The position numbers and the translations under genes were made by a program. This document shows, one piece after another, positions 12,591 to 23,295 of a stretch of DNA of 64,000 nt; position 1 is the stretch's first letter; each line of letters opens with the position of its first letter. Source of the DNA: Nicotiana tabacum (taxonomy: Eukaryota; Streptophyta; Magnoliopsida; Solanales; Solanaceae); the NCBI RefSeq assembly GCF_000715075.1, contig NC_134080.1:73005291-73069290 (forward strand), written 5' to 3'. Under the pieces are notes generated by a model. That model had not been told where the DNA came from. It saw only the letters and a list, made by a program, of their open reading frames with translations, and searched no databases.

Positions 12591-13507
12591 GCAGATATAA
12601 AATTTCAAAATCGAGGGTTTAGCCATTTTTATCAAAACATAAGCTTGGAAGTCGGATTTGAGCGGGATTTTGAGGGGTTCTCAGAGATATCGATTGGGTA
12701 ACGATTCTTAACTCCTTTTTGCGTGTAACCCATTAATCTAAATATGAATTCATCCTTTAATTTCAGAATTTGTATGAAAATTGGGGGAAAGTTCTTAGAC
12801 CAAAAATTTGAGTTTAGATTGGGGATTTGACATTGGATTCGAATAATTTTTGTATGGTTAGACTCTTGAGAGTGTGAGGATTCTGGAAATGTAAATTTTA
12901 CCCGATTCCGAGACGTGGGCCCGAGGGGCATTTTGGTCATTTTACCTAATTTCGCGTATTAGCTTAGAATTTAAATGTTGAATCAGTTACTTGAAGTGTT
13001 ATTTACATTATGCAATTGAATTGAATAGATTTGGGCCATTTGGAGTCGAGTACTCGGGGCAAGAGCGTGGTTTCGGATTAAATTGAGCTGGTTCGAGGTA
13101 AGTGGCTTGCCTAACCTTGTGTGGGGGACTTTCCCCTTAGGATTGGTATTGTGATAATTGAAATGCCTTGTACGTGAGGTGACGAGTGCGTACTTTTGAT
13201 AATTGTTGAAAATCGGGTTTTCATTAAGTAACTTTAATTGTGCGTTCCCTTTCTATTTATTCTACTTGCACTTTTAAACCTGCTGTTAGTTAGAGAAGCA
13301 TGTCTAATTGACTTAATTGCTTTATTTGCTTTAACTGCCTTATTTGTATTACGTGAAGCATGCTAGGTTAGAATTGTCTGTGTTACCTTGTTATGAAGTT
13401 GAATTTATTGAGTCTTCCTTATGTCATTGTTGTGTGTTTTACTTTAGGACTACGGGACGATATCCTGGAAATCCTCTGTACGCATTTACGATTTAAGCTG
13501 AAGTGCA

Positions 13508-13865
13508 GGAAACCAAGAGATCCCCAGCACGTTTATTGAGGATACCAAGAGATCCTAGATACCAAGAGATCTCTAGCATATATTGAGGATACCGAGAGAT
13601 CCTCACCAAGAGATCCCTACCATACATTGAGGATACCAAGAAATCCTCGGGATACCACGAGATCCCTCGCATATATTGAGGATACCGAGAGATCCTCGGG
13701 ATACCAAGAGATCCCTATCATACATTGAGGATAACAAGAGATCCTCGGGATACCAAGAGATCCCTAGCATACATTGAGGATACCGAGAGATCCTCGGGAT
13801 ACCAAGAGATTTTTGGCGTATGTTGAGGGTACTAAGAGATCCTCGAGATACTGAGAGATCCTCAG
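13508..13865 (+). repeat. 49-bp minisatellite in element A 3' LTR
   Basis: This is the same gataccaagagatcc array as at 6160-6483, with about seven imperfect units and local deletions. It lies between the splice-donor consensus and the LTR end. Confidence 0.88.
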
Positions 13866-14525
13866 TTATTTCCTTATGTTTTGACTTTATCTCTGTTTCA
13901 GTTATAGTACTCCTTATTATCCTGTATAGATTCTTACTGTAGATTCTCAATTGTACTGCTTATCTTATCATGTCATCTTTATATTTATTTAATCTCAGTA
14001 GGGCCCTAACTTTCCTCGTCACTACCAGACCGAGGTTAGGTTTGGCACTTACTGAGTACCGCTGTGGTGTACTCATGCCCTTTTTGCGCATGTTTTTCAT
14101 GTGCAAATCGAGGTACTTTCACTCTGTCTTATCATACTTGAGGCGAGGCTCTTCTGAAGAGACTTCAAGGTATATCTGTTGCGTCAGCAGACCGAAGAGT
14201 CCCTTTCTATCTTTTTGTAATAGCATAGCCCTTTAGGATTCCGCTTTTTGTTAGACAATTCTGGAGTTAGAGCTTCTTATGTATCTCTTAGCTTGTGATT
14301 CATGGGTTTCCGGGTGTTGGGATTATGTATTGGTTTTGAGAAGTTAAATGTTGTGTATGTCGAGCGCCACCTTTAAAACGTGGTTTCATTTCTCCATTCC
14401 AATTTTAAATTGTTTTTTTCTTTTCTTCCGCAAGTTTGGGTTGTTTTTCCGCATTTTAGGCTTGCCTAGTCGTAGAGACTAGGTGCCGTCACGATGGTTA
14501 ACGGAGGGCGAACCGGGTTGTGACA

Positions 14526-15511
14526 CATAGAAATGGTGAAATAGCTCAAAAATCGCGAAGGAAACAATTTATACCTTCTGGCCCAGGCATTTTTGTATCT
14601 GCGGCCAAATTCCCACTTCTGTGGTACCGCATTTGCGGTTAATGAACCGCTTCTGCAGTTTTCACTTAAGTTCCCATTTTTTGTATCTGCGATATAATAT
14701 CTGCACCTGCGCCATCGCATGTGCGGTCCTCCTAACCGCTTTTGCGATTTCTGCCTCCCTAGCTCCTTTCCACTCCTGCGGCTCCCTTCCTCGCATCTGC
14801 GACATCGCATCTGCGGTCCCCAATCCGCAAGTGCGGAAATACTAGAAGCAGAAAAATCTGCAACTTCAACAAAATCTCAAACTTCTCCGTCAACCATCCG
14901 AAATCACCTTGAGGCCACCGGGACCTCAACCAAAAACACAAACATTCCCCATAACCTTATTCAAACTTGTATCAATCTTCAAAACACTTCAAAATACATC
15001 AAGTCGACCAAAACACATCGGATTCAAGCCTAAGTTTTCAAAATCTTTCGAATTTCACTTTTGATCAAAAACCCAACCAAACAACGTTCGAATGACCTAA
15101 AATTTTGCACACACATCCCAAATGACCCAACGGAACTACTGCAACTCTCGGAATTCCATTCCAACACCTATACCAAAATCCCACCTAACCAACTTCGCCA
15201 ATTCAAGCCTAAATCTACTCCAAACCTTCAAAACTCATTCTGATCACGCTTCTAAGTCCCAAATCACCTTCTTAAGCTATCTGAACCATCGGAATTCACA
15301 TCTGAGCCCTATAACACATAAGCCAATATCCAGTTGACTTTTCCAACTTAAGGTTCCTCAAAAGAGACTAAGTATCTCAAACCTTACCAAATCCTTTCCA
15401 AACCCGAGCCAACCAACACGATCACATATAGAACCGATAGACAAAGCAATAAGAAGAGGAAATGGGGGAAACGGAGCGGTAACTCATGAGACAACTGGCC
15501 GGGTCATCACA
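14526..15511 (-). repeat. Minus-strand Tekay-like LTR, right copy (remnant B)
   Basis: On the minus strand it starts TGTGATGACCCGGCC at 15511 and runs about 985 bp to the point where element A's 3' LTR begins. 14526-15370 matches 4453-5320. Unlike the left copy it retains an intact TATA motif (reversed, GTATAAATT near 14565). It is followed by ATCGT, a near match to the ATCTT before 2633. Confidence 0.75.
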
Positions 15512-15516
15512 ATCGT

Positions 15517-17646
15517 ATCCTAATAAAGGAGAATATTCTCATCACAACAATATCATCCCAAATAAGGGGAATAATCATAATGCACCCCACACTGACACGT
15601 ATAGCTTCGGGGTTAGGTTATTCCAACCTACCCTTCCTCGATGGCTAACGATACTCCCAAAAAAAGTTTTGTTTTGCACACAAGGGAAACAAAAGTACAA
15701 ATACATTTTATATTCACCTCATAACCATTCACACTATAAATAGCTTCGTTAGTACTTTCAACCATTCACAACATCATTATTTCCTTGGCTTTCTTGGCCA
15801 TACTTATGATTCTTCATTCATGGCACGTTGGCCGTATTTCAGATCCCACATTTTTCACTCCTTTACTATCAAGGGTCATCAACATAAATATCAACATATA
15901 GAATATTCCTGAAATCACCACTTTAGGATCATTAGCAATGCAGGCTTTAAACATAACCAATTCCTTTCCAAAGATTGGAGCAAATGACTAGCAATTGAAG
16001 CATGAGTTAAATTCATAAACGAGTGATACACCACTTATTCTTAAAATACTTTTTCCCAAAAGGGAAATAAACAACTTCAACACATGAGTATGTAAGGAAT
16101 CAAATCACATTGAAAATATTTATAAAGGAGAACATGATGATTTATTATTGAAACACGAATTCAAATCGAGTACACTAATTACAACAACCATGGTTAATTT
16201 TTATATCTCATTCTCACTTCTTTCACCTTCAACATAGTCATAGTTTATCAACAATAAGATCACTTGAAAAACAAGGTTTGATATGTATATGAACAATAAG
16301 AATCCTAGCACATTGAGTTTTCTTCCACAACTTGTCATAACAACTTTCAATAAAAACATAATTGAAATCATAATATTCTGACACATTTGAGTACATTCCC
16401 GAAGGAGAACACAATATGATAGGAGCATTCAGTAAACATTTCTAGTACATATCTTTCAACACATGCTTATTCGGAATAGTCAAATTTATAATAAATAAAT
16501 CGGGACATGGGGATTAGGAACATGGGTCAACCATACTTGAAACTTACGGGGGCATCATGGAATTCGATTCTAAGAAAGAAGTTTAGCCAACATACCTCAA
16601 ATTCACCCTTTAATGATACTACAATGATCCACTACACTAACAAACCTCAATCTATAATAACAACATCCAATGAGACCAATATTAGTAACAAAATTCATAG
16701 TTTAGGCCAATAGATACTTTATCAAACACCTAGTAGGCATAAATTTCTACATCTCTTAACCATAGAATTAGTTCATTTAACTACCACCATTTACCAACTA
16801 TTTATCCCACCAACATTCTTAAATAATTTATAACTTCCAACATCATATGCATGACCATCCATCCATACTCAACCAATAAATTTCCATCAAATAATCACCT
16901 TTCAATCTCTACAATGGCTAAGCTTTTAAATTGGGAACTTATGGCTTCTAATCACCATCCCATAAGTTCCCATACTTAATTATTACTCATATTCCCATAA
17001 TAAATCCATTCATGTTATTCTAAGGGTGTAGGATTACCTTTTGGAAGAAATCTTTCAAAACCCTCCCTTGAGTTTTTGAAGAAATTTCTTGAAAATCTAA
17101 GGACTCCATGGTGGATTGAGTTAGTTCTAGTGTGGAAATGATAGATTCAAACCAATATAATGGGGATTTCTTACCTTGAAGAGGGATTAATTGGGGGTCT
17201 TGAGAGAGTGGAGGAAAGCTCAAAAATTCATCCAAGTGAAATGGAGATAATGAGCCCCCGAAATGACTTATAAATACCTTAAGTTGGGGCACACCCATTC
17301 TGGCAAAGTGAGCCTGACTTCCTGTCCACGGCATGCAAGATAAAACATGATCTGCGCCCAGTCTGGCGATGTGATCCTTGCTTCGCTGTCTACCAAAATA
17401 ACAGGGTGGTCTGACTTCAGTAATTTGATCATAACTTTAAGTAGGAAAGTCCAAATGACGAACGGCGTGATGTGTTAGAAACTACACTCAAAGAGCTACA
17501 CTCCAGGGGAAAATATCATTGGAACTATATTTATATTATGAGAGTTATGTCCGTTCAAAGTCAAGTATTGCGCAAATTTGGACATCTATTCCACTTAATA
17601 TTTCCAACTCGTTCCAAACAACTTCTTCCCACTTACAACCTCCTTA
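15517..17646. other. Intergenic or old repeat, no gene
   Basis: No coding region is supported. The sequence is AT-rich and its longer open frames have no recognisable composition or domain. 16990-17640 has the texture of a reversed LTR. The solo LTR at 17652 is inserted into it, and the sequence resumes after 20512. Confidence 0.5.
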
Positions 17647-17651
17647 ATATG

Positions 17652-20507
17652 TGTGACGACCCGGCCATTTGTCTTAAAAATTAATACCCTGATCCCCTAT
17701 TAACTACTTTACCCAAGTTTAATTATGCTATTTTGATTTGCGGGGATGTTCGATTTTGAGTTTCGGAGAGTTTTGGGACACTTAGTCCCTAAATGAGAGC
17801 TTCAGTATTGGAAAGTTGGCCGTAGTCGGAACAGTGTGAAGACAGCCTCGGAATAGAAATCCAATGGTTATGTTAGCTCCGTTAGGTGATTTCGGGCTTA
17901 GAGGTGTGTTCGGAGTGTGTTTTGGAGGTTCGTAGCTAATTTAGGCTTAAAATGCCAGAAGTTGAATTTTTGAAGTTTCCGGTCTGATAGTGAGATTTTG
18001 ATCTGAGGATCGGAATGGAATTCCGGAAGTTGGAGTAGCTTCGTAGTATTGAATGTGACGTGTGTGCAAAATTTTAGGTCATTCGGACGAGGTTTGATAG
18101 ACTTTTTGATCGAAAGTGTATTTCTAGAATTTTGGAGTTCTTAGGCTTGAATCCGAGGTTAAATTGGTGTTTTGGTGTTGTTTTGAGCGTTCGAAGGGTT
18201 GGAACAAGTTTGAATGATGTCTTAGGATTGTTTGGCATGTTTGGTTGAGGTCCCGGGGGCCTCGGGTGAGTTTCGGGAGCTTAATGGAAGTTGAATTTTT
18301 ACTTAGGAAGATTTTTGCATTGCTGGTATCTGTCATAACTGCACCTGCAATTTGGCTCCCGTAGGTGCAGAGCCGTAGAAGCGGCATTGTCACTGCAGAA
18401 GCGAAAATAAGGAGGAGTAGCAAAGGCCGCAAATGCAGAAGGATTTACGCACCTGCGTAACCGCAAATGCAGTGAGAAGGTCGCAGGTGCGGAATTTGGG
18501 ATTTTAATGAGTTGTCGCATATGCGACTTTTGTTCCACAAAAGCGGGACCGCAGATGTGGTCCCAGGGCCACAGATACGGAAATCGCTCGCCGGAACATA
18601 TAAATAGTTGCCTTCGTGAATTTGAGCCATTTTTTTCACCATTTTCATCCGGGTTTGAAGCTTTTGAGAGAGATTCTTGAGGAAAACAAAGGGGAATCAC
18701 TTGGAGGTAACATCCTTGACTTCACAACTCCTTTTAATGTGATTAAAGACCTAATTAGTGGTGAGAAATTTGGGAAAAATAGGTAATTAAGGCTTGAGTT
18801 TTAGAGACCTTTAAATGAGGATTTGAAGGGCCATTTGGACTCCGATTTCAGTGTTATTATTATGTATAGACTCGTGATGGTGTGAGGATTCTGGAAATGT
18901 AAATTTTACCCGATTCTGAGATGTGGTCCTGAGGGACATTTTGGTCATTTTACATAATTTCGCGTATTAGCTTAGAATTTAATTGTAGAATCAGTTACTT
19001 GAAGTGTTATTTACATTATGAAATTGAATTGAATAGATTTGGGCCATTTGGAGTCGAGTACTTATGGCAAGAGCATGGTTTCGGATTGATTTTGAGCCGG
19101 TTCGAGGTAAGTGGCTTGTCTAATCTTGTGTGGGGGACCTTTCCCTTAGGATATGATATATTTGATAATTGAAATGCCTTGTACGTGAGGTGACAAGCGC
19201 GTACTTGACCTAATTGTTGAAAATCCAGTTTTTCCTTAAATATTTCAATTGAGTTCTTTTTTTTGTTTTATTCTACTTGCAAATTTAGCCTGTTGCTAGT
19301 TTAGAAAAGAATGTTTAGTTGATTTAATTGTCTATTTGCCTAAAATGCCTTAAATTGCATTACGTGAAGCACGTTAGGCTAGAATTAACTGTTTACTTAA
19401 TATGAAAATTAGCTTAATTGGGTATTCTTGTGTTGCTACTGTGTGTTTTTACTTTAGGACTACGGGACGGCATCCGGGAGATCCCATGTACGTATTTATG
19501 ATCTGAACTGAGGTGCGGGATACTAAGAGATCCCTGGCACGTATAGTGAGGATACCAAGAGATCCTCGGGATACTAAGAGATCCCTAGTATATAATTGAG
19601 GATACTAAGAGATCCTCGGGAAACCAAGAGATCCCTAGCATATATTGAGGATACCAAGAGATCCTCGGGATACCTAGAGATCCCTAGGATATATTGAGGA
19701 TACCAAGAGATCCTCAAGATACCAAGAGATCCCTATCATATATTGAGGATACCAAGAGATCCTCGGGATATCAAGAGATCCCTAGCATATATAGAGGATA
19801 CCAAGAGGTCCTCGGGATACCAAGAGATACCCGGTTATCATCCTTGTTATTAGTGGTACTTCCTTGTGGTTTGCATTCATCTCTGTTTCCATTATTGTAC
19901 TCTTATTATCCTGTATAGATTCTTACTGTAGATTCTCAATTGCACTGCTTATCGTATCATGTCATCTTTATACTTTATTTAACCTCAGTAGGGCCCTGAC
20001 CTTCCTCGTCACTACCCAACCAAGGTTAGGCTTGGCACTTACTAAGTACCGATGTGGTGTACTCATGCCCTTTCTGTGCATGTTTTTCATGTGTAGATCC
20101 AGGTACCGCTACTCATGTCTATCATTCTTGAGGAGGCGACTGCTCTAGAGACTTCGAGGTACATCTACCGCGTTCGCAGACTGAGAAGTCCCTTTCTATT
20201 CCTGCTTTTAGTATTTAGCCCTTCTGTACTTTCCTGTTCTTATTAGACATTCCGGAGTTAGAGCTATGTAGTATTGATCTTAACTTATGATTCGTGGGTT
20301 TTCGGGTCTTGGATTTATGTATTGGTATTGAGATTTAAACATGGTGTAAGCCGAGCGGCACATTTAAACACTGTTACTACTTTATTTCTGTTTTAAATTG
20401 TTTACTTCCGCAAATTTTGGTTTTTTGTTCCGCAAATTAGGCTTACCTAGTCGTAAAGACTAGGTGTCGTCACGATGGTTCACGAAGGACGAACCGGGGT
20501 CATGATA
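17652..20507 (+). mobile_element. Solo LTR of a Tekay-type element with perfect TSD
   Basis: It begins TGTGACGACCC and ends GGTCATGATA, where the usual TGACA end has mutated to TGATA. It is flanked by ATATG at 17647-17651 and 20508-20512. At 2856 bp it is a full LTR with no internal region. Inside are CGC-N4-GCG motifs at 18330-18580, a TATA motif (TATAAATAG, 18599-18607), a splice-donor consensus (GT at 19107), and the minisatellite at 19516-19835. It arose by recombination between the two LTRs of a full element. Confidence 0.93.
19516..19835 (+). repeat. 49-bp minisatellite in the solo LTR
   Basis: About six and a half units of the gataccaagagatcc repeat, the most regular array in the window. 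The plus-strand open frame here translates as a repeated EDTKRSSGYQEIPSI-like string, which only reflects the repeat period. Confidence 0.9.
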
Positions 20508-20512
20508 ATATG

Positions 20513-20991
20513 TTCCAAGAAACTCTCCATATTTATTTTCTAGTCAATATAATATGGTTCTATCCCATAGGTCTCTTTTAGAACTCAAAAACATTATTTC
20601 TAATTATTGCTGGTGCACTATAAAGTCTTAAATCATTAGCTAATTCTACGGGGCCTTACAAAACTCATTTTCATAATTTTTTATATATCGCGCTGAAATA
20701 CGCGCAGGCCTAATCATAACTAAAAGTGCATACAAGTCCAAAAATATCAAACGAACCTACCGAAATCGTCAAAACATCGATCCGGAGTCATTTACCAAGA
20801 ATGTTGATGGTGGTCAACTCAAGTTCCATATTAAGCCTAAAATTACTTTTTCTTTAAATTTTTACTTATAAATTTTTCGAAAAATGACACGAACTATGCA
20901 CGCAAATTAAGAAATATCAAATGAAGCTAATAGAAGTCTCGAAATTCAAAAATAAAGGCTAGTGCTTAAATCGACCTATCGGGTCATCACA
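20513..20991 (-). repeat. Start fragment of another minus-strand LTR
   Basis: It ends on the plus strand in GGGTCATCACA (20981-20991), identical to the terminus of remnant B's right LTR. On the minus strand this is therefore an LTR start, TGTGATGACCC. The rest is probably continuous with 15517-17646 across the solo LTR insertion. No gene is present. Confidence 0.45.
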
Positions 20992-20992
20992 T

Positions 20993-21527
20993 AATTCCCT
21001 TGGATATGTAATCTCTTAAGATCTTCCAAAATCAAGAACCAAAACAGAACCCTCGAAGTTTATATATATATAGTGAGACGACCAAGAGAAGATGCATACT
21101 TTGATCGAACCAACTTCGTGCAATTTGTTCTTCTCTAAGAAAGCATTATAATCTAAGTATGATTTAATGTGTAACTAGTAGAGAGAAGAAAGAGAGAACA
21201 ATATTGGTGAGACATTGTATCAAATTACAACAACTGTACTCAGAACCAAAACGACAATTGGTGTTCATGATAACATCAACATACTTGTACGAAGTTTTCA
21301 AGGAGCTTTGAAGAGAGGACCCTCTTGCAACCCAATGGGAATGGAGTAGAATTCACATTGAATCTGAAATAGTATAAAAATACTTGGTGTCATTTAAATT
21401 CTACACTTTACATTCTGTCTTTAGCTTTTACCTTGCATCTTCTTCTAGTTGACTAATTAGTAAAATAGTCAACTGCTTAGCTATAAAAAAGAAAAATCTA
21501 CAATTTACCCCCCCCCCTTTACTTTCA
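20993..21527 (+). repeat. Sirevirus 5' LTR, truncated
   Basis: It matches 28817-29345 of the 3' LTR with scattered substitutions. A poly-C run of about eleven bases at 21508-21518 replaces acccctctct in the 3' copy. It ends CTTTCA, followed by two bases and the PBS. Confidence 0.85.
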
Positions 21528-21529
21528 AT

Positions 21530-21540
21530 TGGTATCAGAG
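21530..21540 (+). promoter_or_regulatory. Primer binding site, Sirevirus-type element
   Basis: TGGTATCAGAG starts three bases after the LTR end, matching the plant initiator-Met tRNA 3' end. It continues as taggtc, where the longer match is lost. Confidence 0.85.
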
Positions 21541-21586
21541 TAGGTCTCACATTTTGATTTTGCTTAACAACTAGTGAGAAAAGGTC

Positions 21587-23295
21587 ATGTCGAACCAAGT
21601 AACCACCCGGGCTCTATTCCAAGAAGGAACTTCACAGGCAAGACCTCCATACTTCAATGGACAACACTTTTAGCATTGGAAAGTTCGCATGGTGATCTAT
21701 GCGAAATTTTATGATGTCAAAGTTTGGCGCATAATAAAAAAGAGAGACTATCCAATTCCAACAGCGAAGTATGACAAGAAAATAGACGGAGAAACATCCA
21801 CTACACCCATTGATCTGGATGAGTATTCTGATGAGCAAATGGCAGTAATACAAGTTAATGCCAAGGCAAAAAATCTTCTATATAACCTCATAAGCGGAGA
21901 AGAATATGAGAAAATCTCAAGTTGTGATATTACTAAAGATATGTGAGATAAGTTACAAGTCATTTATGAAGGGACAAGCAAAGTTAAGGAAACAAGGATA
22001 AATTTGTTGATCCATGACTATGAACTTTTTAAAATGAAAGAAGGTAAATCCATTAAGGAAATATTTGCTCAATTTTGAAAAATTATTGGAGATACAAAAG
22101 CCTTAGGGATACCATACTCAAGTGGTGAGCAAGTTCGAAAAATTTTAAGGAGTCTACTTACTTCTTGGCAAACAAAGGTAGTAGCTCTTGAATCTCAAGA
22201 TCTAGATAAACTGTCATATGATGAATTACGAGGTGATCTCATTGCCTTTGAGAAAAATATCTCAAAAAATGAGGATAGGATGAAAAGAAGAATACAGTTG
22301 CTTTCAAAACCTCGATCGAAGGATCTGAAGATGAAAATGAAAAACAAGCTGAGGAACTAGAACAAGAGATAGCCATGGTTTCCAAAACAATAAATGGGCT
22401 AAGAGAAGATACATTAACACCAAAAAAGGAAGAATGTCCTCCAGAAGAAACTCAAGGCAATACAATGAACAAGAAAAGAACGATGGAAAATGCTATGAAT
22501 ATGAAAAATATGGTCATATACAAGCCGAATGCCCGGATCTCAAAAAACAAGTACCAAGAGGATTTAACAAAAATAACTCTTTTGGAAGTTGGAGTGACGA
22601 AGGCAGTTCAGAGCATGAGAAAATTGTAAACCTGTGTTTCATGACTGTACTAGTCAACGATATGAACAAGTTCTCGGGCTACTAGACAAATGATGATATT
22701 TCTGATGACGACAACAAGGAAACAACAAAAAATTGCTTCATCGCCCATGGTTAATCTAGCGAGGTAAGACCTTATGAATGTGATAGATGTAATGAATTAC
22801 AAGACATTCTTGATCTCACCCAAAAAGAATCTCAAAAGATTCTAAATGAAGAAAGGAGACTAAATATGGAGAAGAAGGGATGCGAACTTAAACTTGAAGT
22901 TTCTGAAATCAAAAGAGACGTACTTCAGGAAGAAGTTCAGGAATTGCAATTGCAACTCAATGGAATGCGCAAATCCACTATTCACAGCTCTGTCAGGTCA
23001 AACCAAGCGACTTACAAGTCCACTGAAAAAAGACCAGTGGAAAATGGATCTACTAGTACTGACAGTGCCAGTACATCAAATGGTAAATCAATTCTGGTAT
23101 TTCCCTACTGTAATAGAACTGGACATAAATATTCCTTTTGTAGATTTTGTAACTCAAATATTTCAGGATGTATCTAGAAGCCCAAAAACAGTCCTGATAT
23201 TACTAGAACTAACAAAAAAGGACCCAAGCAAGCTTGGGTACCTAAAAGAAGGTAAAATTATTTTACAGGAACACCACAGGAAAAAGTCCAAGAGG
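21587..23295 (+). pseudogene. Gag pseudogene, Sirevirus-type
   Basis: The start at ATG 21587 is followed by copia gag signatures: a PPYFNG box near 21646 and an HWK box near 21674, just after an in-frame TAG at 21669. Further stops lie at 21944 and near 22077. The middle is charged, with a coiled-coil-like segment at about 22800-22960. The first zinc knuckle near 22491-22535 has Tyr in place of its second Cys (CYEYEKYGHIQAEC). A second knuckle-like segment is at about 23107-23145. The protein would package element RNA. This copy cannot give a continuous product. Confidence 0.8.

Larger units (their letters stand above)
5321..14525 (+). mobile_element. Element A: Tekay-type chromovirus (Ty3/gypsy), decayed
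   Basis: The order is truncated 5' LTR, PBS, gag, protease, RT, RNase H, integrase, chromodomain-like tail, polypurine region, 3' LTR. This is the order of plant chromoviruses, and the carboxyl tail after integrase marks a chromovirus. The very long LTR (2.9 kb) with TGTGACGACC and GTGACA ends fits the Tekay/Del clade. Gag lacks its central capsid part and pol has about twenty stops and several frameshifts, so it is not autonomous. The 3' end abuts CATAG, which belongs to remnant B. The left TSD has been lost with the first 0.96 kb of the 5' LTR. Confidence 0.88.
11631..14525 (+). repeat. Element A 3' LTR (complete, 2895 bp)
   Basis: It begins TGTGACGACC and ends GTTGTGACA. Internal landmarks in order are: a conserved gag-distal block, a CpG palindrome block (12328-12590), a TATA motif (ATATAAAAT, 12595-12603), a splice-donor consensus (AG|GTAAGT, GT at 13098), the 49-bp minisatellite (13508-13865), and the conserved end 'cctagtcgtagagactaggtg' at about 14465. 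It serves as the reference for the truncated 5' LTR. Confidence 0.88.

Noticed and set aside
19516..19835. CRISPR-like alternation of repeat and spacer
   Set aside because: Spacers are themselves repeated, the genome is a plant, and the array is a conserved LTR minisatellite.
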